A stretch of DNA of 64,000 nucleotides, taken from contig BCLD01000023.1 in the NCBI GenBank assembly GCA_001600875.1, forward strand, positions 85,836-149,835, given 5' to 3'. The notes under the pieces were generated by a model, which had not been told where the DNA came from, ran no database searches, and worked only from the letters and a program-made list of their open reading frames with translations. The position numbers and the translations under genes were made by a program. Within the stretch, counting starts at the first letter, position 1, and every line of letters starts with the position of its first letter. This document shows positions 21,790 through 31,264 of this stretch, one piece after another. Source of the DNA: Solicoccozyma terricola. Taxonomy: Eukaryota; Basidiomycota; Tremellomycetes; Filobasidiales; Piskurozymaceae.

Positions 21790-24351
21790 CTAAGTATTTG
21801 AAAACAATGATCGGTTGGCGCTGGGTCCGAAGCCGACCATGACATATCCGAGAACAGCTCCTCCGCCCCCTCCCTCTGGCGGACGGGATGGTCCTCCATC
21901 CCCTCTTCCATCCCCTCCGCCNNNNNNNNNNNNNNNNNNNNNNNNNNNNNNNNNNNNNNNNNNNNNNNNNNNNNNNNNNNNNNNNNNNNNNNNNNNNNNN
22001 NNNNNNNNNNNNNNNNNNNNNNNNNNNNNNNNNNNNNNNNNNNNNNNNNNNNNNNNNNNNNNNNNNNNNNNNNNNNNNNNNNNNNNNNNNNNNNNNNNNN
22101 NNNNNNNNNNNNNNNNNNNNNNNNNNNNNNNNNNNNNNNNNNNNNNNNNNNNNNNNNNNNNNNNNNNNNNNNNNNNNNNNNNNNNNNNNNNNNNNNNNNN
22201 NNNNNNNNNNNNNNNNNNNNNNNNNNNNNNNNNNNNNNNNNNNNNNNNNNNNNNNNNNNNNNNNNNNNNNNNNNNNNNNNNNNNNNNNNNNNNNNNNNNN
22301 NNNNNNNNNNNNNNNNNNNNNNNNNNNNNNNNNNNNNNNNNNNNNNNNNNNNNNNNNNNNNNNNNNNNNNNNNNNNNNNNNNNNNNNNNNNNNNNNNNNN
22401 NNNNNNNNNNNNNNNNNNNNNNNNNNNNNNNNNNNNNNNNNNNNNNNNNNNNNNNNNNNNNNNNNNNNNNNNNNNNNNNNNNNNNNNNNNNNNNNNNNNN
22501 NNNNNNNNNNNNNNNNNNNNNNNNNNNNNNNNNNNNNNNNNNNNNNNNNNNNNNNNNNNNNNNNNNNNNNNNNNNNNNNNNNNNNNNNNNNNNNNNNNNN
22601 NNNNNNNNNNNNNNNNNNNNNNNNNNNNNNNNNNNNNNNNNNNNNNNNNNNNNNNNNNNNNNNNNNNNNNNNNNNNNNNNNNNNNNNNNNNNNNNNNNNN
22701 NNNNNNNNNNNNNNNNNNNNNNNNNNNNNNNNNNNNNNNNNNNNNNNNNNNTCCCTCATCCCTTCCTCCAACCCTTCCTTGATCTCCTCCGCCCCCAGTC
22801 GCTGGCGGATTGGATGGTCCTCCGTCCCCTCTTCCATTCCCTCCGCGATAGGGAGGGGGCTCCGGAGGAACATTCCCTCTGCCAGAGAGAGCGGGAGAAG
22901 TGGGAGGAGGGGGAACAGCGGCATCGAGGCCACCTAGATAACTTGAGAGACGACTGTACTGGCTAACCTCTGGGTCGTCCAAGAAGGAGTTTTGGTCGGC
23001 CAAGCTGATGCAGAAGGTGAGATAGAGAGAGGGCCATGGCGGTCAATTCATCGCTCACAAGAAATCTACTGCACTGCAGAAACGTACTAGTGACTCATTA
23101 ACAAGTGGCCCGTCGCTCCTTCCCGAATGAAGATCCTTCCTCCAAACCTCCCCGGGACGATGTCGGGATACTCCCGCCTTTGTTGGGGAGGCCGGTGAGC
23201 GGGGGGACCAGGTGCGAACGCCAAGACGCCTGAAGAAGCCACAATCAATCAAAACAAAATCACTGTGGCAATGGCAACCATGTCCCACCTATGCATGCGA
23301 CAAAGTCTCGGGAGTTGGCGAAGTGCTCGACGTGGCGGAACGGCAGAGTCTTAGGATCGTCGCTGGGAACGCTGAAGTGGTTTGCAGCCGATGCGAAGGT
23401 GTAGATTTCAAGCTTTTGGAGCTCTCTAGGTGAGAAGTCGTTCAGAAGCTGGTCCTGAGGGGTTTCGAATGGCAAAATGGGTTAGCACCTTGAGCTGGCA
23501 ACAGGATACTTTGTGGTGGACTGACGACCCAGGCGGAGAGGATGATTCCACCTTGAGAGTGAGAGATGAGCACGACCCTCGTCTTCGCCGGGTCCCTGAT
23601 CTCCTGGCTTAGAATCTGGATAAGCCATGTTAATCAGATGAGGTGCAACGTTTCTTGGCCTAGAAGAAAAACTCGCCTGGTATCCCTCTCGAACATCCGT
23701 GGTGGGCCATAACAGGTCCCTCTGGATCATACATTCCACCAGGTCCCAAAATAGACCGTAAGTCCGATTGATTATCCCAACGACGGGGCGATGAAACATC
23801 GACTGCAGTCTATTGATGATAAGTTGAACACCGGAGGCCGAAGTTGCAACGCCGTTGATGCTGGGCGGCGTTGGAGAATAACTGTCAACGTCTCGGGGCA
23901 CCGAAAGGCCAGAGCACACAAGCCATGCTCACAAAAGCCAGGTCTCGTGTTGGTAAATAATTTTTCTTTGACGGTTATCCGGACCCGAATCCAGTCTTCT
24001 TGCCGGACCTTGAAGCCAGTTGGAGGACCACACCACGGCTCCAATGGCGCCACCAATTGCCAGATTACCAAGCGGGAAAAAATTTGCGACGATGCAGATG
24101 ATGGTCGCCAGAAAGGTAACTACGAACAACAGTCCTTGTCCCACCAGACCGCAAAAGGTGATATCAGTCCCGATACCAGGCCAAGATGTCAGGATGTTGA
24201 TGAACTGGGGAAGGTTAAGAATGATGCGGCCGATGTCATCCGTGAGCAGCTTCAATGGATGGCTACGGAGGTAAACCGGGCTATCATCAGGTGCCGATGG
24301 GTCGACGTCGAACACTACGACAGGGTGTTGGTCTCGTTGTTGACGTGACAT
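21790..24351 (-). CDS. Membrane-anchored serine alpha/beta hydrolase with Gly/Pro-rich repeat tail
   Basis: Exons join in frame from ATG 24351. Exon 1 encodes SHPLKLLTDDIGRIIL, then two hydrophobic segments (GQGLLFVVTFLATIICIVA and the following Gly/Ala-rich stretch), ending HETWLF. The next exon begins INGVATSASG and continues RPVVGIINRTYGLFWDLVEC. A GC-AG intron (23616-23676) precedes ILSQEIRD and the nucleophile elbow VVLISHSQGGIIL. Then come IYTFASAANHF, HVEHFANSRDFV and REGATGHLLMSHYLADQNSF. The layout fits an uncharacterised fungal lipase-like family. The tail is Gly/Pro/Asp-rich, built of units like GGNGRGDGGPSNPP, and is interrupted by an 830-base run of N. After the gap, GAVLGYVMVGFGPSANRS leads to a stop at 21790. 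The tail length is unknown. Confidence 0.72.
21922..22751. other. Assembly gap (N x 830) inside a minisatellite
   Basis: All bases are N. Both flanks carry the same GC-rich unit: 'gggatggtcctccatcccct' on the left and 'ttggatggtcctccgtcccc' on the right, each followed by 'cttcca'. The missing sequence is therefore very probably a tandem array of this unit of about 70 bp. The stated gap size may be an estimate. Confidence 0.9.
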
Positions 24352-25434
24352 AGCAGAGGGTCTGACAGCTGTATGATAGACAATAACCGAAAGCGATCTG
24401 TCCCAGCGATCTGTTTGGTGTCAAGGGGGTGGATCATTTCGTCGCCGTTTCCCTTGCATTTCTTATACCCGCGTACATCTAACGACGAATCAGCGAAGCC
24501 GGATGCGGAGAAGTACAAGGGAAGGATTGCAGACAGTGATAGGAACCTGGTGGTTGCATGCGCATACCCTCAGATATACAGAGAAAATAGTCAGTAAATT
24601 CGGGAGCGGACAGCCAAGCGCCGCATGCAGAAAGCGACAGGGACCTGGCGGGCCACCCGCCACCGCATGGTGATCCTCTAGAATTTTCCAGCAGGAAGGG
24701 TCCGCCCCAGCATGAGGGCATCACAGCACCATTGAAGTTGTAGAATGCACTGGCTTCTGTGGCAACAGATTTAAGACAGTCGCGAACCTTTCCACTTTCC
24801 GCGGATAGCTGGAAGCTGGGGGTTCTGTGTTCTACACAGGAAGCAAGGGCACGGAACATCCGTTACGCACCCGAATTTGATGTCTCGATGCCCAGTTTAC
24901 ATGATCACGGTCACAAGGGAAACATCCACCACCGGTTCAAACATATTTTCCGAAACACAGCTATTTTTGCGGCAAAGCGACCATTTCAACCCCTGGTGTT
25001 CATTCCCCATTTCTCCAAAATATATCGCCACTTTGATTCACCCTTCAATCAAGTGAAGGTTCGGAAAATGTCCAACAACTTCCTACCTTCCAAGTACACT
25101 TCAGCATTGGAAAGTGTGCGGCAGGGCCCAGTGTACACACGTTGATCAGTTGGGCTACGCCATTGACGAACATTCGGTTGCTTGGGGCTGAGTCCGCTCA
25201 ACGGAGGGCGGTTCCAGGTCATTGTACCTGACGGCAACGGGTGACTCAATGGTTACCGATCTGACCTAGATGCAGCGGATACGGGAATCACTGGATCCAG
25301 GTGAATGTTATCGTAGCGAGAGCAAGCAGGAGCTACGATCCAAACACGACACTGCACTACATGCTGTAGTGAATAGTGTAGTGTAGTAGTGTAGTGCTTT
25401 TGTCATGTAGTCATGAATCACACACACCCTCGGA

Positions 25435-25465
<31 letters not shown>

Positions 25466-26151
25466 GCAACGACCGAGGAGGATCTTGTAGCCTAAGGCGT
25501 AGCTAAATCCTGGTGTGTGTGAGAGTTGTAGGTTCTCGGAAGCCTTGAACGATCTTGTTAACATCATGCAGTATCAGGATGTTCGAAGTGTCGGAACTAC
25601 AGTCACATGACTGCGGAAGCGCCCCAACCCTTTTCTCATCTCAACTCCTCGGAACCCCCCTATCCTCTCTTTCTCATCCCTGCATCACAGAGTGCATTGT
25701 ACTGAGATAGAGAAGGAGAGTTCTATACCTATATCATATTACAACACGAAGGCTTGTCCATCGTCACGAATGCGACGAACCCAGTGTACAAGCTCACGCA
25801 GACTGGCTCAGCCGATGCCGAAATTCCGGCATGTTGACCACAATCTTCGGTAACCCTCACCGAGTTCCTTTAGCTCTAAGCTAGCCTGTAGACCCCCACG
25901 AGCGGCGGTTGTTCCAGCATCATGCTTCGGCGGGAAGTTACATAAACAAAATCGTCATAGGTCTGCGCGTCATTCATTACAGGAATAGCACACGGTCGTC
26001 ATGGTGCGGTCCTCCACGCAGCTGCAGATGTATATAGCTAGCTCCAAGATTGCGAGCCGTACATGCTTTGACTGCACACCAACTACTTGGAAGAAACAAA
26101 ACTCGCAACCACTAACTCTAGAACATCCACATACTTGAACACTATCATAAC
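24352..26151. other. Intergenic, 1.8 kb, with simple repeats
   Basis: No gene is supported. The stretch holds a 'gtagtg'-rich motif at 25358-25415, related to the ends of the repeat element at 47.8-48.4 kb, and an 'aag' microsatellite at 25437-25460. A pyrimidine-rich run (about 25640-25690) may belong to the promoter of the small gene at 26152. An open frame on the minus strand at 24859-24479 has no recognisable motif. Confidence 0.4.
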
Positions 26152-26532
26152 ATGTCTGGAGTAGACGGACAGTAGGCAACGTTCCATCTTGGATAACCAC
26201 TCACTTTTGGCAGCTGATAATGTACCCCTTCCCTTGTCCACAGCACTGGTCGTGATGCGTTGGTAGGAGGTTTCGCCGGACACGAGCACGGTGAGGGCCA
26301 GTGAGTTGAATTCGATTCTAGCGAAAGTTATTCAGAGATACTAACATGATGGCTTCACAGCACCGGACGAGATGCGGCAGTGGGTGGTTTCCTGGGACAT
26401 GAGCACAAGAAACATGAAGAGAAGAAGATGGAAAAGCAGGCGAATCAAGATATGAGCGGAGGAGGAAATGGTTCAATGGGTGACAAGATTGGTGGAGCTT
26501 TCGCTAAGATGACTGGTAAAGGTGGAAATTAA
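26152..26532 (+). CDS. Small Gly/His-rich protein with exon-aligned repeats
   Basis: Three exons (26152-26171, 26244-26300, 26361-26532) give an 82-residue protein. Two copies of a module H-TGRDAxVGGFxGHEH are each started by an intron at the same codon position. In both cases the split codon is CA|C, so the module boundary and exon boundary coincide. The C-terminal part is charged (KKHEEKKMEKQ), then Gly-rich with GDKIGGAFAKMTGKGGN. There is no signal peptide or membrane segment. It resembles, in composition only, the short fungal Gly/His-rich stress-type proteins. The function is unknown. Confidence 0.7.
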
Positions 26533-27620
26533 GGCGTCGTTGATATGGACGGTTGTACTGCGTATATTGCAATTACCAAAAGTGGCAGAATTGGGCACGT
26601 TTCAGAAATGCCTGATGCCAATACATGTATTATCTTCTACAAGGACGGAGATGGCGGTGAGCTCGACCAAATCAGTTTCCAATGTGTTAAGAAGTCATTT
26701 GACTAGAAGAGTTGAATTGCGGTGTGCTCACCTAGTATACCATTCCTCCTCGTATTCCTCTGAATCTGTAACGATCTAACGACGATCGTTATGCCGGAGG
26801 ATTGACTAGCAAGCTGCCACACTTGCACCAACGTTACGTGATACCAGTCGAGCGCGAACCGACATCGACTAGATATAGATTTGCTGATCGATTTTGGATA
26901 GAGAGAGTCAGGTGACTAGTCTATCCTCGGGCGTGACCGAACACAGGGGTCTTCCATCATAACACTAATTCCATGTTCATTTTCAAAGTTTGTCCCCCGA
27001 GGGGGGGGGGGTGCCACGGGCCCCTCGGTCCGTTCATGTGTAGTATGCATACACAATAGTTTCAAGGCGCTCCTTGTTTAGCAGGATATCCGATTCCGTA
27101 ACGATTTGAGGGATCTCTTAATTCTACCTGCAATGACATGGCGCTCGCCTTGTTGATTAGACCGTCGACTGCCACCCGCTTCCGCCCGGCGGTCGTAGAT
27201 GTCGAAAGTACCGGAAAAGGCGAGGTGAGCGAGGTACGTCGTGCTTAGGGAGAGCGAATCGAGTGATCTGAGATGCTGGTCCAAGGTGAGCATGTGGCAG
27301 GTGGGGGACCCTGGTATCAATGAGGCCGGTGTTGGTCCGAGGAAATGACAAGACCGGAGGCGGTAATCCAAACCCTTCTGTTGTTAGGGAAATGCTCGCC
27401 GAGACTGCATATGAATCGGGGGCGCCTGCACCTGACGTGAGTCAGTCGCGCCCCGGATTGGTTGTCAACGGTCCGATATCTCCACACGACCACTGACCAC
27501 TGACTTGCTGTCGAAGATAAAACTAGATTGTTTACTTGGGCTTGCGAATGTGTGTGTTACAATGCAAATGAACCTTGAACAAGTGACCTCTCACCGCATC
27601 CTTTCGTCCAAACGCCCACC
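26533..27620. other. Intergenic, probable promoter of the GH67 gene
   Basis: No coding exon is supported. A 10-base G run sits at about 27001-27010. A run of CGCC/GGCG-rich sequence at 27150-27200 and 'ggggcgcctgcacctgacg' near 27418 could hold regulator sites. No clear TATA box is seen. Confidence 0.4.
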
Positions 27621-30155
27621 ATGCTCCCCAACGAAAGCGGTCTCGATGGCTGGTTGCGTTACGCAGCCTTGCCTGAACATATCCGCTCAACATTCCACGA
27701 AACGTTTGCAACAATCATAGCGCTCAGCTCTGAGCCCACCAGCCCCGTCTACACCGCTGGTCAAGAGCTCCAACAAGGGATCAGCAAGATCCTAGGTCTG
27801 AAACTCGAGGTCCACTCGTCACTGGACAAAGCTCCGCCCGACTCTATCATCGTCGTCGGCACGGTGGACTCGCTTGCCGCGACTGGAAGAGACACATCCC
27901 AAGTCCCTCCATTGCAGAGAGAAGGCTTTTTCATCGACACTCGCTGCTCCAAGGTTCTCATCCTCGGTCAGGACGAGCGTGGAGCCATCTATGGTGCCTT
28001 TGAGTTCCTCTCCAAACTTGCCCAGGGTGACTTCGCACCTGTTACCAAGGCATTCAACCCGAGCTCTCCCATCCGCTTCGTCAACCTCTGGGACAACCTC
28101 GATGGCACCATCGAGCGTGGATATGCAGGCAAATCCATCCTGTGGAAGGACGGGTTCGTTCGCACCGACATGGACGACCGTATCAAGCAGTTCGCCAAAC
28201 TGCTTTCTTCGACTCGAGTCAACGGCTGTGTCGTCAACAACGTCAACGCTGGACCCGACCAACTTTCCACGGCCAACATGAAAGGTCTCAAGCGGATTGC
28301 AGACATCATGCGTCCTTACGGAGTGCGAGTCGGCATCTGCGTCTTCTTCGACTCTCCCACCGTGCTGGGTGGCCTCCCCACCTCGGATCCACTGGACCCG
28401 CACGTTCAGCAGTGGTGGACCAACAAGTTCAACGACATCTTCGAGTACGTTCCCGACTTTATGGGGGTCACTTATAAGGGAGACTCAGAGGGACAACCAG
28501 GACCGTTGAAGTGGGGTCGCACGATCCCGGATGGCGCCAATATGTTTGCGAGGGCTCTCAGACGTCACACCGACGCTTGGGTCATGGTTCGTGCCTTTGT
28601 CTACGATAAAATACAGGTGGACGACGCCAAGCGCGACAGGGCCATGGCGGCCGTGGACCACTTCAGACCTATGGACGGGCAGTTTGACGACAACGTAGTC
28701 GTGCAGATCAAATGGGGCCCCATCGACTTCCAAGTCCGCGAGCCTGTTTCGCCGCTGTTTGGTAACCTCAAACGGACCAACATGGCGATCGAGTGGCAAC
28801 ACTGCCAGGAGTACATGGGGCAACAAACGCACACGGTCTACATGGCACCGCTTTTCAGGAAAATCCTCGATTTTGATATGCGGGTGGACGGCAAGCCCTC
28901 TCGAGTCGCCGACATTATCCACTGCGCTCCTGGCAGCGGGAAAGTCAGCGGTTCGACCACTGTGCTCAACATCGGAGAGGACAGGACATGGATGGGCCAT
29001 CACCTCGCAATGGCCAACTTCTACTCATTCGGTAGACTAGCGTGGAACACCTTCGATGACCCCACCGAAGTCGCTCGAGACTGGATTCGGTTGACCTTTG
29101 GCACAAATCCAAAGGTCATGACTATCGTTGCCAAGATCCTCGCTGAGTCCTGGCCTGCGTACGAGGGTTACACCGGCAACCTCGGCATGCAGACCCTTGT
29201 CTCTTCCGCGGGCAGCTACAGCCCAACAGGCGGGTTTGACCCCCAGGCTACCAAAGGCGGGTCTCACTTCGGTCCTGACCCGGCCTACGCCGACTCTCCG
29301 AGGAATCACGGAGGTCACTACACTCGAGCAGGGAAAGATGCCATCGGAGTCGACCGCACTGTCAAGACTGGCTCTGGATTCGCGGGCCAGTACCCTGCCG
29401 AGGTCGCCGCCATTTACGAGGATCTCGAGACCTGCCCCGACGAGCTCTTGTTATGGTTCCACCACGTTCCTTGGACACATCAGCTGAGGTCTGGTAAGAC
29501 CGTGATCCAGCACATCTACGACTCGCACTACCAAGGATCCGAGGTCGTTCGCACGTGGTTGAAGGAGTGGGAGGGTCTTCAGGGCTTGGTCGACGAAGAC
29601 CGTTTCCGGCAGGTGGCATTCAAACTGCGCTTCCAAGCTGACCATTCCTTGGTCTGGAGGGACGCGGTCACCGGATACTTCTTCTCAAAATCTGGGCTCA
29701 TCGACGAGCACGGTCGCGTTGGCAATCATCCTTACCGAATCGAGGCCGAGGACATGGAGTTGGATGGCTACAATATCATCGACGTTGTACCGGTCGAGAC
29801 CGCATCGGGCGGCAAGGCGGTCGCCACCACCAACGGCGGCTCTGTCAAGACCGTCAACGACTTTGACTCTGGGGTCTACGACATCGCGGTCAACTATTAT
29901 GATCACGAAGGAGGCAAGTCCCGGTGGGAACTCTTTATCAACGATCTCTCGATCGGCAAGTGGAAGGGTGATATGGAGGAGGTCATGCTGCACAAGACGT
30001 CTGGTGGGATAAACGGGTGTTCCGCCACTCGCATCACATTTGACGGGGTGTCGGTGGATAAAGGGGATGTGCTCAAGATCACGGGGCAACCAGATGGGAT
30101 TGAGCAGGCGCCTCTGGACTATGTGTCGTTGTTGCCAGCTGGGATCGTTGATTGA
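27621..30155 (+). CDS. GH67 alpha-glucuronidase
   Basis: A single 844-residue open frame of full family length (about 840). It removes 4-O-methyl-D-glucuronic acid from the ends of xylo-oligosaccharides (EC 3.2.1.139). The N-terminal GH67 domain shows DSIIVVGTVDS and GFFIDTRCSKVLILGQDERG. The catalytic barrel has NLWDNLDGTIERGYAGKS. The acid Glu290 lies in YKGDSEGQPGP, and the two other active-site carboxylates are Asp369 in KWGPIDFQ and Glu397 in WQHCQEYMG. The C-terminal beta domain (from HPYRIEAEDMELDGY) is the one usual in fungal GH67. No secretion signal precedes the catalytic part, so it may act inside the cell on imported oligosaccharides, or a signal exon is missed. It has no introns, unlike almost all neighbours. 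The start at 27621 follows 'cgcccacc'. Confidence 0.95.
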   Translation: MLPNESGLDGWLRYAALPEHIRSTFHETFATIIALSSEPTSPVYTAGQELQQGISKILGLKLEVHSSLDKAPPDSIIVVGTVDSLAATGRDTSQVPPLQREGFFIDTRCSKVLILGQDERGAIYGAFEFLSKLAQGDFAPVTKAFNPSSPIRFVNLWDNLDGTIERGYAGKSILWKDGFVRTDMDDRIKQFAKLLSSTRVNGCVVNNVNAGPDQLSTANMKGLKRIADIMRPYGVRVGICVFFDSPTVLGGLPTSDPLDPHVQQWWTNKFNDIFEYVPDFMGVTYKGDSEGQPGPLKWGRTIPDGANMFARALRRHTDAWVMVRAFVYDKIQVDDAKRDRAMAAVDHFRPMDGQFDDNVVVQIKWGPIDFQVREPVSPLFGNLKRTNMAIEWQHCQEYMGQQTHTVYMAPLFRKILDFDMRVDGKPSRVADIIHCAPGSGKVSGSTTVLNIGEDRTWMGHHLAMANFYSFGRLAWNTFDDPTEVARDWIRLTFGTNPKVMTIVAKILAESWPAYEGYTGNLGMQTLVSSAGSYSPTGGFDPQATKGGSHFGPDPAYADSPRNHGGHYTRAGKDAIGVDRTVKTGSGFAGQYPAEVAAIYEDLETCPDELLLWFHHVPWTHQLRSGKTVIQHIYDSHYQGSEVVRTWLKEWEGLQGLVDEDRFRQVAFKLRFQADHSLVWRDAVTGYFFSKSGLIDEHGRVGNHPYRIEAEDMELDGYNIIDVVPVETASGGKAVATTNGGSVKTVNDFDSGVYDIAVNYYDHEGGKSRWELFINDLSIGKWKGDMEEVMLHKTSGGINGCSATRITFDGVSVDKGDVLKITGQPDGIEQAPLDYVSLLPAGIVD

Positions 30156-31264
30156 GTAACATGTGTTGTATTTCATCGACGTCATTCTCATTTTTCATGC
30201 TAAACGAGCTTCTGCTCGACAACGGGCGTAGGCGCCAAGCATGCTCGTTACCCGCGCAGCGCAGCCCAGCGTTCACCTCAGGTTGTCTGACTTCTAGGAT
30301 ATGAAATGTTGATAACTACATAGACGCGAGTCAGACTTCTGCGTATCATCCATCAGGTCTGGAGCTTTGCGTCAGTAAAGGTCTGGCGTGCGCTTTCTTC
30401 TCCAACACCACATCAGGCGTTCAGCAATACTGGTTCTTGCAACGACGTCAATCGTGGTCATTGAGCCCGTCTGATTCACTCTAGCAACGCCACACCGGAG
30501 CGATAACGAGGTACTCCGAACAAAGCATCGTCAGTCCACGAAGACGTTCCTCATTGAGGTGGAGGGAGTCATATGCTAAGCGAGCGGGGCGAGGGGGGGG
30601 GGGCGAAAAGATGGTGTCTTGCTTTGGCTTTTCCCAGATCATTTTTGAACCTACCCACGGGCCACATCATGCATCATAAACGCGTTTCCTACGATATCGA
30701 TCACCGTGCTATCGATCCAAAGCCCTGCGCTCGAAGATCCCAGAAAAAGCCCTCCTCGCACTCCTTCATGATCACAGCCAGATTTTAGAGCAGATTGCAC
30801 CAGATGATATTTACAGTATCTTCTGCTTGTTCTTGGTAGTAGATACACTGACCCCTAGAATTGATACATTGACCCCAATTAAACTGCGTTGCCACGACCT
30901 TTTCCAAGACTATTTGCGGCAAAGTTGCCTTGATCCTTGTGTTGTGTAGACTGGAGCAGGTGGGTTTACAAATGGGATGATAAGGTGATATAGCTTCAGG
31001 CAAATTGAATAGCAAAGTAATCTTAAAACCGGGCGTTTTCAAATTACTGCCGCAAGTCACGCCCCCCACGAAACTGGGGAACTTGTTCCGCAACTTGGTT
31101 GTCGGACCGCCTTGCAGCGGTGCTCCGCGAATCTATTTAAGCGTTTCGAACAACTCCACAACCCCCGTTCTTTCCCAAATCTCGTCCTTCACAGATCCTC
31201 CCAAATATCCTTGCAATGCCCCCCCTTCTAAATATCTGAATCCAGTACATCCCTCCAAACCAAA
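30156..31264. other. Intergenic, 1.1 kb
   Basis: No gene is seen. A G-rich run (about 30590-30603) and several short open frames without homology are present. The final 200 bp before 31265 is C/T-rich, as expected for a fungal promoter and leader. Confidence 0.4.

Noticed and set aside
23791..24348. 185-residue plus-strand frame across the hydrolase
   Set aside because: The minus strand gives a splice-consistent hydrolase with conserved motifs; the plus frame has none.
27819..28403. 194-residue open frame on the minus strand inside the GH67 gene
   Set aside because: It is a mirror frame caused by GC-rich codon use of the glucuronidase; no motif, no independent start context.
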